DNA of 64,000 nucleotides, taken from Clostridium kluyveri DSM 555. GTDB lineage: Bacteria > Bacillota > Clostridia > Clostridiales > Clostridiaceae. Below the pieces are notes generated by a model that made no database searches, had not been told where the DNA came from, and saw nothing but the letters and a program-made list of their open reading frames with translations. Below, piece by piece: positions 24,834-33,859 of this stretch. Location of the stretch: the NCBI RefSeq assembly GCF_000016505.1, contig NC_009706.1:1612001-1676000 (forward strand), written 5' to 3'. Each line of letters starts with the position of its first letter. Within the stretch, counting starts at the first letter, position 1. The position numbers were made by a program, and so were the translations under genes.

Positions 24834-25661
24834 GTGAAAATAGGTTTATGTCAAATGATGGTTTTAAAGTCTTCAAAAAGTGACAATGTAAAAAGAGCAA
24901 AGGAAGCTATATATAAGGCTGCAAATAAAGGAACTGACATAGTAGCATTACCGGAAATGTTTAATTGCTACTATAATACTAAGTATTTTAGAGAATATGC
25001 AGAAAAGGATGATTGCAAGGGAGAAACCTTGAGTATGCTGTCATCTGCGGCTAAAGAGATGGGAATATATATAGTTGGAGGCTCTATACCTGAAATTGAT
25101 GATAAAGGAAATATATATAATACTTCTTTTGTATTTAATGAAAAAGGAGAATTAATAGGGAAGCATAGAAAAATGCATTTATTTGATATAGATATAAAAG
25201 ATAAAATAACATTTAAGGAATCAAATGTTTTAACTCCAGGAGACAAAGTTACTGTAATAGATACAAAGTGGGGGAAAATAGGTGTAGCTATATGTTATGA
25301 CGTGAGATTTCCTGAACTCATGAGGCTAATGGCACTTCAAGGGGCAAAAATCATATTTATTCCAGCTTCTTTTAATACTACTACGGGACCATCTCATTGG
25401 GAACTGTTATTTAGAAGTGCTGCAGTAGAAAATCAACTGTATACCGTAGGAATATCACCAGCAAGAAATATAAATTATTCTTATGTGGCTTATGGAAATT
25501 CTCTTGTAGTAGATCCCTGGGGAAAGATATTAAATATATTAGATGAAAAAGAGGGAATACTATTATCGGAGATAGATTTGGAATATATATATGAAGTAAG
25601 AAAATCTATACCTGTATTTGAGCATAGAAGAGAGGATTTATATGAAATTACTTTAGTATGA
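24834..25661 (+). CDS. Carbon-nitrogen hydrolase (omega-amidase / Nit2-like)
   Basis: A 275-residue nitrilase-superfamily amidase. The Glu-Lys-Cys triad is visible: LPEMFNCYY near 42 (E), GKHRKMHLFD near 112 (K) and VAICYDVRFPELMR near 150 (C). These flanking sequences are most like omega-amidases, which hydrolyse alpha-ketoglutaramate or alpha-ketosuccinamate. The start is the GTG at 24834, 8 nt after GAGGGTG. Single gene. The exact substrate is inferred from motif context only. Confidence 0.88.
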   Translation: MKIGLCQMMVLKSSKSDNVKRAKEAIYKAANKGTDIVALPEMFNCYYNTKYFREYAEKDDCKGETLSMLSSAAKEMGIYIVGGSIPEIDDKGNIYNTSFVFNEKGELIGKHRKMHLFDIDIKDKITFKESNVLTPGDKVTVIDTKWGKIGVAICYDVRFPELMRLMALQGAKIIFIPASFNTTTGPSHWELLFRSAAVENQLYTVGISPARNINYSYVAYGNSLVVDPWGKILNILDEKEGILLSEIDLEYIYEVRKSIPVFEHRREDLYEITLV

Positions 25662-25807
25662 AAAGAAAAAATATGTAGATTTTGTTAGTCAGAATATTTC
25701 GACATATACCACATAAGTAAAAATCTGTGGTATCATGATATACGGTATTTTATATATATTTGTTTCAGTATAATAGAATAAATATATTATAAGGAAGGAT
25801 TTTTGTG

Positions 25808-27199
25808 ATGAAAGAGTTTATTTTTAATTTTACAGCTATTTTTCAAATATCAATTTTCACAATCACAATGTATTACCTAATACTTTCTTTATTTGGACTC
25901 TATAAAAGAAGAGATAATGGTGCAGAAAAATGTATGCCTAAAAATACTTTTGCCCTTTTAGTAGCAGCTCATAATGAAGAGATGGTTATTGCAAAAATAA
26001 TAGAGAGTTTAAAAGATATTGACTATCCCAAAGATATGTATGATATTTTTGTTATTGCGGATAATTGTGATGATGATACAGCATCTATAGCAAGAAAATA
26101 TAATGTAAATGTATTTGAAAGAAAAGTTCCGGATAAAAAGGGAAAGGGATATGCACTGGAATGGATGTTCAATAAAATATTTAAGATGGATAAACAATAT
26201 GATTCTATAGCCGTTTTTGATGCAGATAACTTGGTCTCAAGAAATTTTCTAATGGAAATGAATTATAAACTATGTCAAGGGTATAAAGTTGTTCAAGGCT
26301 ACATAGATAGTAAAAATCCCAATGACTCATGGATAACAGGTTCTTATTCAATTTCTTTTTGGACTGCCAACAGGCTTTTTCAACTTTCTAGGTCAAATCT
26401 TGGATTATCAAATCAAATCGGAGGTACTGGCTTTTGTATGAATACGGAGATACTAAAGCAGCTTGGATGGGGTGCTACTTGTTTGACTGAAGATTTAGAA
26501 TTCACCTGTAAATTAGTATTAAATGGATATAAGGTAGGATGGGCTCATAATGCTGTAGTATATGATGAAAAGCCTTTAACACTAAAACAATCCTGGCATC
26601 AAAGAAAAAGATGGATGAAAGGATTTACTGATGTTGCATCAAGGTTTTTCTTTAAGCTTATAAAAAAGGCACTAAGAGATAAAAATCTCACTGCACTTGA
26701 CTGTGCCATATATACTGTGCAACCTTTTGTCACATTGCTAATAGGGCTTTCGGCTTTTATAACTATTCTGCAGAATACTCATGGGTTAAATATATTTGTT
26801 ATAAATATATATTTTATACCTATAGTATGGAAAACATTTAGTATAGTTCAATTTCTAGTAACCCCTTTTATAATGATGTTAGAAAACAAACTGTCAAAGA
26901 AGATGTTTTCTATATTTGTTTTATATTCCTTCAATATAGTAGTACTTGCGCTGATGTTTGATTCACCTACTCTATTAGAGACGGTATCTGGAAGTATTTT
27001 ATATCTTCTGATATTTGTAATAGGCATATCCTTATTAGGAGGTAAAAATTCTCTTAGAATATTTATATGGTATCTGCTCTATGGTATATATACTTTGACA
27101 TGGATACCAATAACAATACAAGGAATATTGGACAAGAATAACAAAGAATGGAATCACACTAAACATATAAGACAAATAAGTATACAGGAAGTAGAATAA
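25808..27199 (+). CDS. Membrane glycosyltransferase family 2 (processive type)
   Basis: About 463 residues. One N-terminal membrane helix (about 8-30) is followed by a cytoplasmic GT-A domain with LLVAAHNEE, FDADN (metal-binding DxD type, near 138), the TEDLEF motif near 228 and QRKRWMKGF (the Q-x-x-R-W motif) near 268. Four or more membrane helices follow (about 298-460). This order is that of cellulose, hyaluronan or poly-N-acetylglucosamine synthases. No partner for export or modification is adjacent. RBS AAGGAAGG; GTG at 25805 or ATG at 25808 are equally possible starts. A terminator follows. Confidence 0.87.
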   Translation: MKEFIFNFTAIFQISIFTITMYYLILSLFGLYKRRDNGAEKCMPKNTFALLVAAHNEEMVIAKIIESLKDIDYPKDMYDIFVIADNCDDDTASIARKYNVNVFERKVPDKKGKGYALEWMFNKIFKMDKQYDSIAVFDADNLVSRNFLMEMNYKLCQGYKVVQGYIDSKNPNDSWITGSYSISFWTANRLFQLSRSNLGLSNQIGGTGFCMNTEILKQLGWGATCLTEDLEFTCKLVLNGYKVGWAHNAVVYDEKPLTLKQSWHQRKRWMKGFTDVASRFFFKLIKKALRDKNLTALDCAIYTVQPFVTLLIGLSAFITILQNTHGLNIFVINIYFIPIVWKTFSIVQFLVTPFIMMLENKLSKKMFSIFVLYSFNIVVLALMFDSPTLLETVSGSILYLLIFVIGISLLGGKNSLRIFIWYLLYGIYTLTWIPITIQGILDKNNKEWNHTKHIRQISIQEVE

Positions 27200-27203
27200 T
27201 AAG

Positions 27204-27241
27204 ATTAATCCTCAATGTATGACTGAGGATTAATTTTATTA
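27204..27241 (+). terminator. Intrinsic terminator after the GT2 gene
   Basis: ATTAATCCTCA and TGAGGATTAAT form a perfect 11-bp stem followed by TTTATTATTT. Confidence 0.88.
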
Positions 27242-27287
27242 TTTAAATATACTATAATACATTTAATATGTGAGTAGGATGATTAAT

Positions 27288-28007
27288 ATGATAGAAAGAT
27301 TACATAAATACATGGCTGCCTGCGGGGTAGCGTCAAGAAGAAAATGTGAACATATAATATCGGAGGGAAGAGTAAAAGTAAATGGAGTAGTTGTAAATAA
27401 ACTTGGGACAACAATTGATGATGAGAGAGATGAAATTCTGGTAGATAATAAAATAATAAAGAAAGAAAATAAAAAGGTGTATATATTATTAAATAAACCG
27501 AGAGGATATATATCTTCAGTTAAAGATGATAGGGGACGCAAAACACTTCTTGATATAGTAAAAGTAAATGAAAGGGTTTATCCCATAGGAAGGCTTGACT
27601 ATAATACATCAGGAGCCATAATACTTACCAATGATGGGGAAGTATATAATAATATAGCTCATCCAGGAAGCAATAAATCTAAGATATATATTGCTGCAAT
27701 AAAAGGAATACCTTCTAGTGAGGAGATAAAACGATTTGAAAATGGCATAGATATAGGAGGATATATAACAGCTAAGGCAAAATTTGATTTTATTAGTTCA
27801 AATAAGGAAAGTTCAAAGGTAAAAATAGAAATACATGAAGGAAAAAACAGACAGGTTAGAAAAATGTGTGATGCCATAGGCCATCCTGTAATAACTTTAA
27901 TGAGAATTGCTATAGGAGATATAAAACTAGGCAATCTCAAGGAGGGAGCATGGAGATATTTAACTGAAAAGGAAATACAATATATAAAAGGTGGAAAGTT
28001 ATTATGA
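27288..28007 (+). CDS. rluB: Pseudouridine synthase (RluB/RsuA family)
   Basis: A 239-residue enzyme with an N-terminal S4 RNA-binding domain (MIERLHKYMAACGVASRRKCEHII, about 1-60) and the RsuA/RluB catalytic domain carrying GRLDYNTSGAIILTNDG near 105 (catalytic Asp in RLDY). EGKNRQVRKMCDAIGHPV near 190 is also conserved. It probably modifies 23S rRNA U2605 (RluB type); RsuA-type 16S modification is the alternative. The start at 27288 has AGGATG 8 nt upstream; an upstream in-frame GTG is rejected. It overlaps the next small gene by 4 nt (ATGA). Confidence 0.92.
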   Translation: MIERLHKYMAACGVASRRKCEHIISEGRVKVNGVVVNKLGTTIDDERDEILVDNKIIKKENKKVYILLNKPRGYISSVKDDRGRKTLLDIVKVNERVYPIGRLDYNTSGAIILTNDGEVYNNIAHPGSNKSKIYIAAIKGIPSSEEIKRFENGIDIGGYITAKAKFDFISSNKESSKVKIEIHEGKNRQVRKMCDAIGHPVITLMRIAIGDIKLGNLKEGAWRYLTEKEIQYIKGGKLL

Positions 28008-28168
28008 AAAATGAATTAAAATTAATTTCATCAAAAGAATTTAGTGACTATGAAGATATGTATAAAATTGTGGATTTTTTGAATAAAAATTTAAATATTT
28101 ATGGTTTTACTTTTGGAATATGCGAGAAAGATAATAAAAATATAATAAATATTTATAAACATGATTGA
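28004..28168 (+). CDS. DUF4264 (YpmA-like) small protein
   Basis: A 54-residue ORF whose ATG overlaps the rluB stop (ATGA), with GGTGG 10 nt upstream, so translation is coupled. The sequence MKNELKLISSKEFSDYEDMYKIVDFLN and the length resemble the DUF4264/YpmA family of short Firmicute proteins. The pattern of conserved acidic and aromatic residues supports a real gene. No function is known. It is too short for many gene finders. Confidence 0.75.
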   Translation: MKNELKLISSKEFSDYEDMYKIVDFLNKNLNIYGFTFGICEKDNKNIINIYKHD

Positions 28169-28279
28169 ATAGTTAATTGAATAAACAATTGAATATTATA
28201 TTGATAATTTACTCAATAGATGTTAAAATGAAACAAATATTGCAAAGTTAACATGGATGGAGAGAAAGGAATGAAGTAA

Positions 28280-29155
28280 ATGGAAAGCACTAATAATCAG
28301 GACTTAATAAGGACAATTCAAATTAAATTTCCAAGATTGAGTAAAGGTCAAAAATTAATAGCTGAATATATTCTAAAACATTATGACAAAGCTGCCTTTA
28401 TGACAGCTGCAAAATTAGGGGTAAATGTAGGAGTAAGTGAATCAACTGTAGTTAGATTTGCAAATGAACTTGGATTTTCAGGATATCCTAAATTGCAGAA
28501 ATCTCTTCAGGAACTTATAAAAAATAAACTTACTACGGTGCAGAGAATTGAATTATCAAATGATTTTGTAAGTCAGGAAAGTCCACTGAAAAGTGTTTTA
28601 AAATCTGATATGGAAAATATAAGAGCTACTCTTGAAAAAATAAATCATAAGACTTTTGATGATGTAGTAAACAGTATATTTAAGGCAGATAAGATATATA
28701 TAATAGGACTTAGAAGTTCCACTGCTATTGCAGATTTTCTGGGTTTTTATTTAAATCTGATATTAGACAATGTAAAAGTTGTAGGATATGGAATAAGTGA
28801 TATTTTTGAACAGATGATAAATTTAACCAGCGACGATCTGGTAATAGGCATAGGGTCTCCTAGATATGCTGTGAGAACTATTGAAGCTCTAGCTTTTGCC
28901 AAAAGCAGAAATGCTAAGGTGGTAGCTATTACGGACAGCCTTTTATCTCCTCTGGCAGCCAGGGCAGATTATACCTTGATTGCTCAAAGTAATATGACTT
29001 CTTTTGTAGATTCACTAGTAGCTCCATTAAGTGTAATTAATGCACTTATTATTGCTGTTGGATTGCAGGAAAAGGAAAAAATTTCCTCTACTTTTTCGGA
29101 TCTTGAAACTATATGGCAGGAATATCAAGTATATTCATTAAAGGATCAAAATTAG
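28280..29155 (+). CDS. MurR/RpiR-family transcriptional regulator
   Basis: A 291-residue regulator with an N-terminal HTH_6 domain (about 1-80: LSKGQKLIAEYILKHYDKAAFMTAAKLGVNVGVSESTVVRFANELGF) and a C-terminal SIS sugar-phosphate-binding domain (about 125-270: IIGLRSSTAIADF, VIGIGSPRYAVRTIEAL, VVAITDS). SIS domains sense phosphosugars in this family. No sugar operon is adjacent, so the target is unclear. RBS AAAGGA lies 9 nt before the ATG. It lies just upstream of the BaiN-like gene, with 23 nt between stop and start. Confidence 0.92.
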   Translation: MESTNNQDLIRTIQIKFPRLSKGQKLIAEYILKHYDKAAFMTAAKLGVNVGVSESTVVRFANELGFSGYPKLQKSLQELIKNKLTTVQRIELSNDFVSQESPLKSVLKSDMENIRATLEKINHKTFDDVVNSIFKADKIYIIGLRSSTAIADFLGFYLNLILDNVKVVGYGISDIFEQMINLTSDDLVIGIGSPRYAVRTIEALAFAKSRNAKVVAITDSLLSPLAARADYTLIAQSNMTSFVDSLVAPLSVINALIIAVGLQEKEKISSTFSDLETIWQEYQVYSLKDQN

Positions 29156-29178
29156 TTGGAAATAGGGTGTATGAATTA

Positions 29179-30417
29179 ATGTCAAAGGTAATAGTAATTG
29201 GAGGAGGTCCATCTGGAATGATGGCAGCAATAACTGCTGCAAATAGAGGATTTGACACTACCTTGGTTGAAAAAAATGAAAAGCTTGGGAAGAAGATGTT
29301 CATATCTGGAAAGGGAAGATGTAATATAACCAATTCAAAGGATATAAGTGAATTCTTTGATCATATTCCTGTAAATTCTCATTTTTTGTATAGTTCACTT
29401 TATTCTTTTACAAATAAGAATACTTTTGAATTTTTTGATGATTTAGGAGTAAATTTAAAGATTGAAAGAGGGGGAAGGGTTTTTCCACAGTCTGACAAAT
29501 CCTCTGATTTAATTAAAGCTATGGAAAAAGAATTAATAAAGAAAAATGTAATGATAAGGTTTAATTCTAAAATTAAGAAATTTATTTCCAAAGATAACTT
29601 TATAAGAGCAGTTCAACTTGAAGATAATTCAATTATAGAAGGAGATTTGTTTATACTCTGCACAGGGGGCATGTCTTATCCGCAAACGGGTTCTACTGGA
29701 GAAGGATATAAAATGGCTGAAAGTTTAGGTCATACAATAACGAAAATTACACCGGCTCTTGTTCCTATAGAAATTGAAGAGGATTGGATAAAAATATTGC
29801 AGGGACTTTCTTTGAAAAATATAGAATTAAGTATAGTGGATTCTAATAATAATATCTTATATAGGGAATTTGGAGAAATGCTTTTTACCCATTTTGGAAT
29901 TTCAGGACCTGTTGTTTTGAGTTCCAGCAGGGTAGTAAAAAATAATAGAAATTTAAAGGCAGTTATAAATTTAAAACCTGCTCTTGAGTTTCAGGAATTG
30001 GATAGAAGATTGCAGAGAGAATTTTTAAATTATTCAAATAAAAGTTTTAAAAATTCTTTAGGGGGATTACTTCCTAAAAAACTTATTGGCATAATTTTAG
30101 ATTTATGTAACATAAAATTAGATAAAAAATGCAATTCTATAACTAGAGATGAAAGACAGGATTTAGCTGGATTATTACAAAATTTTACTATGCACATAAA
30201 AGGTCTTAGACCCATAGAAGAAGCCATAGTTACATCTGGAGGAGTAAGTGTTAAAGAAATAGACTCTTCTACCATGAAGTCTAAAATAGTTTCGAATTTA
30301 TATTTTGCAGGGGAGATAATAGATGTAGATGCAAATACAGGAGGATTTAATATGCAGATTGCATTGTCTACTGGATTTTTAGCAGGAAGTAAAATTAAAA
30401 ATGTATTACAAATTTAA
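29179..30417 (+). CDS. BaiN/YhiN-like FAD-dependent oxidoreductase
   Basis: A 412-residue flavoprotein of the HI0933/YhiN family. The FAD-binding motif VIVIGGGPSGMMAAITAA is at the N-terminus, LGKKMFISGKGRCNITN near 40 is the family signature, LCTGGMSYPQTGSTGEGY near 160 follows, and the C-terminal FAGEIIDVDANTGGFNMQIA closes the FAD fold. Relatives include a bile-acid flavin reductase (BaiN), but most are of unknown function. The start at 29179 has AGGGTG upstream; the longer frame overlaps the previous gene and is rejected. Confidence 0.88.
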   Translation: MSKVIVIGGGPSGMMAAITAANRGFDTTLVEKNEKLGKKMFISGKGRCNITNSKDISEFFDHIPVNSHFLYSSLYSFTNKNTFEFFDDLGVNLKIERGGRVFPQSDKSSDLIKAMEKELIKKNVMIRFNSKIKKFISKDNFIRAVQLEDNSIIEGDLFILCTGGMSYPQTGSTGEGYKMAESLGHTITKITPALVPIEIEEDWIKILQGLSLKNIELSIVDSNNNILYREFGEMLFTHFGISGPVVLSSSRVVKNNRNLKAVINLKPALEFQELDRRLQREFLNYSNKSFKNSLGGLLPKKLIGIILDLCNIKLDKKCNSITRDERQDLAGLLQNFTMHIKGLRPIEEAIVTSGGVSVKEIDSSTMKSKIVSNLYFAGEIIDVDANTGGFNMQIALSTGFLAGSKIKNVLQI

Positions 30418-30485
30418 TTAAATCAATGATAATATAAATAAAGGATTTTATGTTTTTTTATAGAATATATAAGTAGGATTTTAAT

Positions 30486-30545
30486 ATGAGTAAGATTCCT
30501 CATGTAAATTTGGATATGTTTCTTGAGCAGAGAAAGGCGGAATGA
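30486..30545 (+). CDS. Possible 19-residue leader ORF upstream of cmk
   Basis: ATG with AGTAGGAT 8 nt upstream opens a 19-codon frame, MSKIPHVNLDMFLEQRKAE, whose TGA ends 4 nt before the proposed cmk start. Its own 3' part contains the cmk RBS (AAAGGCGG), so ribosomes finishing it could restart on cmk. There is no homology evidence. It could be chance, or a translational coupler. Confidence 0.3.
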   Translation: MSKIPHVNLDMFLEQRKAE

Positions 30546-30549
30546 CATT

Positions 30550-31215
30550 TTGAATATATCTGTAGCAATTGATGGACCTGCAGCTGCAGGTAAAAGTACT
30601 ATAGCAAATATTATAGCCCATAAATTTAATCTTATGTATATAAATACAGGCTCTATGTATAGGGCTGCTGCACTTTTATGTATGAGAGAAAGAGTATGTT
30701 ACAAGGATGTAGATAAGGTATGTGAAATTGTAAAATCACTTAAAATGCATTTTGAAAAAGATAGACTTATTGTAAATGGTGAAGATTTAACAGAGGGTAT
30801 AAAGCATCCTGATGTAAGTAATAATGTATCTAATTATGCTGCTATTTTTAAGCTTAGAAAGTTGCTTGTAAAATTGCAGCAAGATATGGCGGGAAATTTT
30901 AATGTGATTATGGATGGAAGGGATATAGGTACTGTAGTTTTAAAAAATGCACCTTTGAAGTTTTTTCTCACAGCTAGTGCCAGTGAAAGGGCAAAAAGAA
31001 GATATTTGGAATTAAAGAAGAAAGGTATAGATGTGGAGTATAATGAGATATTGGATGAGATAATTAAAAGAGATTATATAGATTCCCATAGGGAATCTTC
31101 ACCCTTTATAAAAGCAGAAGATGCTATAGAGATAAATTCATCTGGACTTTCTATTTATCAGGTGGTAGAAATTATTTCAGGTTATATAAGAAATTACATT
31201 AAAGAACATAACTAA
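30550..31215 (+). CDS. cmk: Cytidylate kinase
   Basis: A 221-residue nucleoside monophosphate kinase phosphorylating CMP and dCMP. The P-loop IDGPAAAGKSTIA is at the N-terminus, NTGSMYRAAAL near 35, VIMDGRDIGTVVL near 125 and RAKRRYLELK near 153 are family landmarks. The start is the TTG at 30550, about 10 nt after AAAGGCGG; it gives a normal N-terminus (MNISVAIDGPA). It is followed directly by ispH-rpsA, a pairing common in clostridia, so the two are probably co-transcribed. Confidence 0.94.
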   Translation: MNISVAIDGPAAAGKSTIANIIAHKFNLMYINTGSMYRAAALLCMRERVCYKDVDKVCEIVKSLKMHFEKDRLIVNGEDLTEGIKHPDVSNNVSNYAAIFKLRKLLVKLQQDMAGNFNVIMDGRDIGTVVLKNAPLKFFLTASASERAKRRYLELKKKGIDVEYNEILDEIIKRDYIDSHRESSPFIKAEDAIEINSSGLSIYQVVEIISGYIRNYIKEHN

Positions 31216-31226
31216 AGGTGAATAGT

Positions 31227-33140
31227 ATGAATATTATATTAGCAGATAAGTCTGGATTTTGCTTTGGGGTGGAGAGAGCTGTTACCGAGGCTATAAGTGC
31301 CAGAGAAAAATTTAAAAAGAAGATATATACTTTAGGTCCTTTAATTCATAATAGTGATGTAGTAAATAATTTAAAGAAAAAAGGTATATATCCTATAGAA
31401 TTAGATGATATATGTAGTCTCAAAGAAGATGATGTAGTTGTAATACGTTCTCATGGTGTAGCAAAAGACATATTGACTCTTTTGGAGAATAAAAAGATTA
31501 ATGTGGTGAATGCTACCTGTCCTTATGTTTCTAACATACAGAAAAAAGTGGAAAAATACTATAAATTAGGGTATAGTATATTGATAGTGGGTGATATTAA
31601 CCATCCAGAGGTAGTAGGTATAAATGGATGGTGTGAAAATACTGGCATTATATCAAAGAATGGTGTCGATTTAGATAAGTTACCTTTAAAAATATGTATA
31701 GTTTCACAAACTACAGAAAAACAGTCTAATTGGGAAAAGGTGTTGAATATAGTAGCTAAAGAGTGCAGGGAATTTATTGCATTTAATACTATATGCAGTG
31801 CCACAGAGTTCCGTCAGAAAGCTGCAGAATGCATATCAAAAAAAGTAGATATGATGGTAGTAATAGGGGGTAAAAATAGTTCTAATACCACCAAGCTTTA
31901 TGAAATATGTAAAAGTAATTGTAATAATACAATTCATGTTGAAAATTCAGGAGAAATACCTGATAATATAATTAAGACTAATAAAATTAAAACTATAGGT
32001 GTTACAGCAGGAGCTTCAACACCCAATTGGATAATAAAGGAGGCAGTTTTAAAAATGAGTGATGACAAAAATTTAGAGTTAAATGAACAGTTATCTTATA
32101 TGGACAAAAATGATACCCAGATAATATTAGGGGAAAAAATTAAAGGTATAGTAATATCTGTGAATTCTAAAGAGGCTTTTTTAAATATAGGATATAAATC
32201 AGATGGCGTACTTCCAAAATCTGAAATAACAAAGGAAGAGGATAACAATTTAGAGGAACTAATTCATATTGGAGATGAATTAGATGTTAAAGTAGTAAGA
32301 AGGCAAAATGAAGATGGATATGTGGTATTATCCAAATTAGAATTAGATAGAGAAAATGCTTATAAGGAATTGGAAGATGCCAATATAAATAATACATGTT
32401 TAAAAGTTACAGTAAAAGAAGATGTAAATGGAGGATTAGTAGCCAATTACAAAGGAGCTAGAGTTTTTATACCGGCCTCCCATGTGGAACTATATCATGT
32501 AAATGATCTTTCTCAGTATGTAGATAAGGAATTGGAAGTTAATATAATTGAGTTTAAGCAGGAGAGAAAGGGAACTAGAGTAGTAGCTTCGAGAAGGGAA
32601 ATTTTAAGAATTGAAAGAGAAAAAAGGGAAGAGGAAACTTGGAACAGGCTTGAAAAAGATATGGTGGTAGAAGGAGAAGTTAGAAGATTAACTGATTTTG
32701 GCGCATTTGTTGATGTGCAGGGGGTTGATGGACTTCTTCATGTATCTGAACTGTCCTGGGGAAGAGTTAACAAACCAGGAGATGTACTGAAAATAGGTGA
32801 TAAAATTCAAGTTTATATATTAGATGTAAATAGAGAAAAGAAAAAGTTATCTTTATCCCTGAAGAAACTTATGGAGGATCCATGGAATAATGTGGATATA
32901 AAATATCCAGTTGGAAATGTAGTTCTGGGAAAAGTAGTTAGATTTGCTAATTTTGGTGCATTTGTAGAATTGGAACCTGGAGTGGATGCATTAGTACACA
33001 TATCCCAAATAAGTCACAAGAGAATAGATAAGCCTTCAGATGCACTGGAAATAGAACAGGAAATAAAGGCTAAAATTTTAGAAGTAAATAAGGAAAGTGA
33101 AAAAATAGCTTTAAGTATAAAAGAAGTAGATGAAATTTAA
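31227..33140 (+). CDS. ispH: Fused HMBPP reductase (IspH) and ribosomal protein S1
   Basis: A 637-residue two-part protein. Residues 1 to about 285 are IspH, the iron-sulfur enzyme ending the MEP isoprenoid pathway, with the three cluster cysteines in GFCFGVERA, NATCPYV and NTICSATEFRQ. Residues about 295-637 carry four S1 RNA-binding repeats, the third and fourth most typical (VEGEVRRLTDFGAFVDVQGVDGLLHVSE and VLGKVVRFANFGAFVELEPGVDALVHIS). This fusion is known in clostridia. The start is the ATG at 31227 with AAAGGTGA upstream. It probably shares a transcript with cmk. Confidence 0.96.
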   Translation: MNIILADKSGFCFGVERAVTEAISAREKFKKKIYTLGPLIHNSDVVNNLKKKGIYPIELDDICSLKEDDVVVIRSHGVAKDILTLLENKKINVVNATCPYVSNIQKKVEKYYKLGYSILIVGDINHPEVVGINGWCENTGIISKNGVDLDKLPLKICIVSQTTEKQSNWEKVLNIVAKECREFIAFNTICSATEFRQKAAECISKKVDMMVVIGGKNSSNTTKLYEICKSNCNNTIHVENSGEIPDNIIKTNKIKTIGVTAGASTPNWIIKEAVLKMSDDKNLELNEQLSYMDKNDTQIILGEKIKGIVISVNSKEAFLNIGYKSDGVLPKSEITKEEDNNLEELIHIGDELDVKVVRRQNEDGYVVLSKLELDRENAYKELEDANINNTCLKVTVKEDVNGGLVANYKGARVFIPASHVELYHVNDLSQYVDKELEVNIIEFKQERKGTRVVASRREILRIEREKREEETWNRLEKDMVVEGEVRRLTDFGAFVDVQGVDGLLHVSELSWGRVNKPGDVLKIGDKIQVYILDVNREKKKLSLSLKKLMEDPWNNVDIKYPVGNVVLGKVVRFANFGAFVELEPGVDALVHISQISHKRIDKPSDALEIEQEIKAKILEVNKESEKIALSIKEVDEI

Positions 33141-33218
33141 TATTTATTCTAGAAAATTTTCACATTTACCATCAAAATTTAATACCCAAAGATAAAATAT
33201 AGGTTATTTTACAAATAT

Positions 33219-33240
33219 ATTTACTTAAATTTAAGTAAAT
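33219..33240. repeat. Perfect 22-bp AT palindrome
   Basis: ATTTACTTAAA joined to its exact reverse complement with no spacer. It lies between ispH-rpsA and speH, about 95 bp upstream of the probable speH promoter, and is followed by TACTATATTTTTAT. It may be an operator or a weak terminator; neither is shown. Confidence 0.4.
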
Positions 33241-33332
33241 ACTATATTTTTATATGATATACATAGGAAATCAGAGAAATCTTTTAAAAAACAGAGATTT
33301 TAAAAGTAAATTTTTAATATTAGCATTATATA

Positions 33333-33360
33333 TTGACTTTTCTATTATTTTTGATAAAAT
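33333..33360 (+). promoter_or_regulatory. Probable speH promoter
   Basis: TTGACT (33333-33338) and TAAAAT (33355-33360) are 16 nt apart, about 40 nt before the speH start. This is a moderate match to sigma-A. Confidence 0.45.
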
Positions 33361-33400
33361 TTAATTGTTATATTTTTTTCAAAGGGGGTAAATGTGAAAA

Positions 33401-33781
33401 ATGAATGAATTAGGGAGACATATTTTAGCAGAGATTTATGGATGCGATGGCGAAATATTGAATAATAAAGACTTTATAGAGAAGATAATGGTAGATTCAG
33501 CTTTAAAGGCAGGGGCAGAAGTAAGGGAAGTTGCATTTCATAAATTTAGCCCTCAGGGCATAAGCGGGGTAGTTATAATATCTGAATCCCATCTAACTAT
33601 TCACACCTGGCCTGAACTTGGCTATGCTGCTGTGGATGTGTTTACTTGTGGAGATAGAATTAATCCTTGGGATGCGTGTAACTACATGACTGAAAAATTT
33701 AATGCAAAAAATATGACGGCAACTGAAATAAAAAGAGGTATATTTGAACAAGTTGTAGAAGTGAAAGCCTCAAATATATAG
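33401..33781 (+). CDS. speH: S-adenosylmethionine decarboxylase proenzyme
   Basis: A 126-residue short-type (Bacillus/archaeal) AdoMet decarboxylase, which supplies the aminopropyl donor for spermidine. It is made as a proenzyme cut at the Glu-Ser bond in [13 protein letters not shown] (near 64), turning the Ser into the pyruvoyl cofactor. His in HTWPE and Cys in DVFTCGD near 85 are the other active-site residues. Length is normal. RBS AAAGGGGGT lies about 12 nt before the ATG. speE is not in the window. A terminator follows at once. Confidence 0.95.
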   Translation: MNELGRHILAEIYGCDGEILNNKDFIEKIMVDSALKAGAEVREVAFHKFSPQGISGVVIISESHLTIHTWPELGYAAVDVFTCGDRINPWDACNYMTEKFNAKNMTATEIKRGIFEQVVEVKASNI

Positions 33782-33812
33782 GAGATCATCGCCGGAGGAT
33801 GGTCTCTTATTT
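33782..33812 (+). terminator. Intrinsic terminator after speH
   Basis: GAGATCATC and GGATGGTCTC form a stem with loop GCCGGA, followed by TTATTTT; it begins within 2 nt of the speH stop. Confidence 0.8.
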
Positions 33813-33859
33813 TAAAGTCCATTTATTATTCTAAACAATGGGTTTAGGGGAAAATTTAT

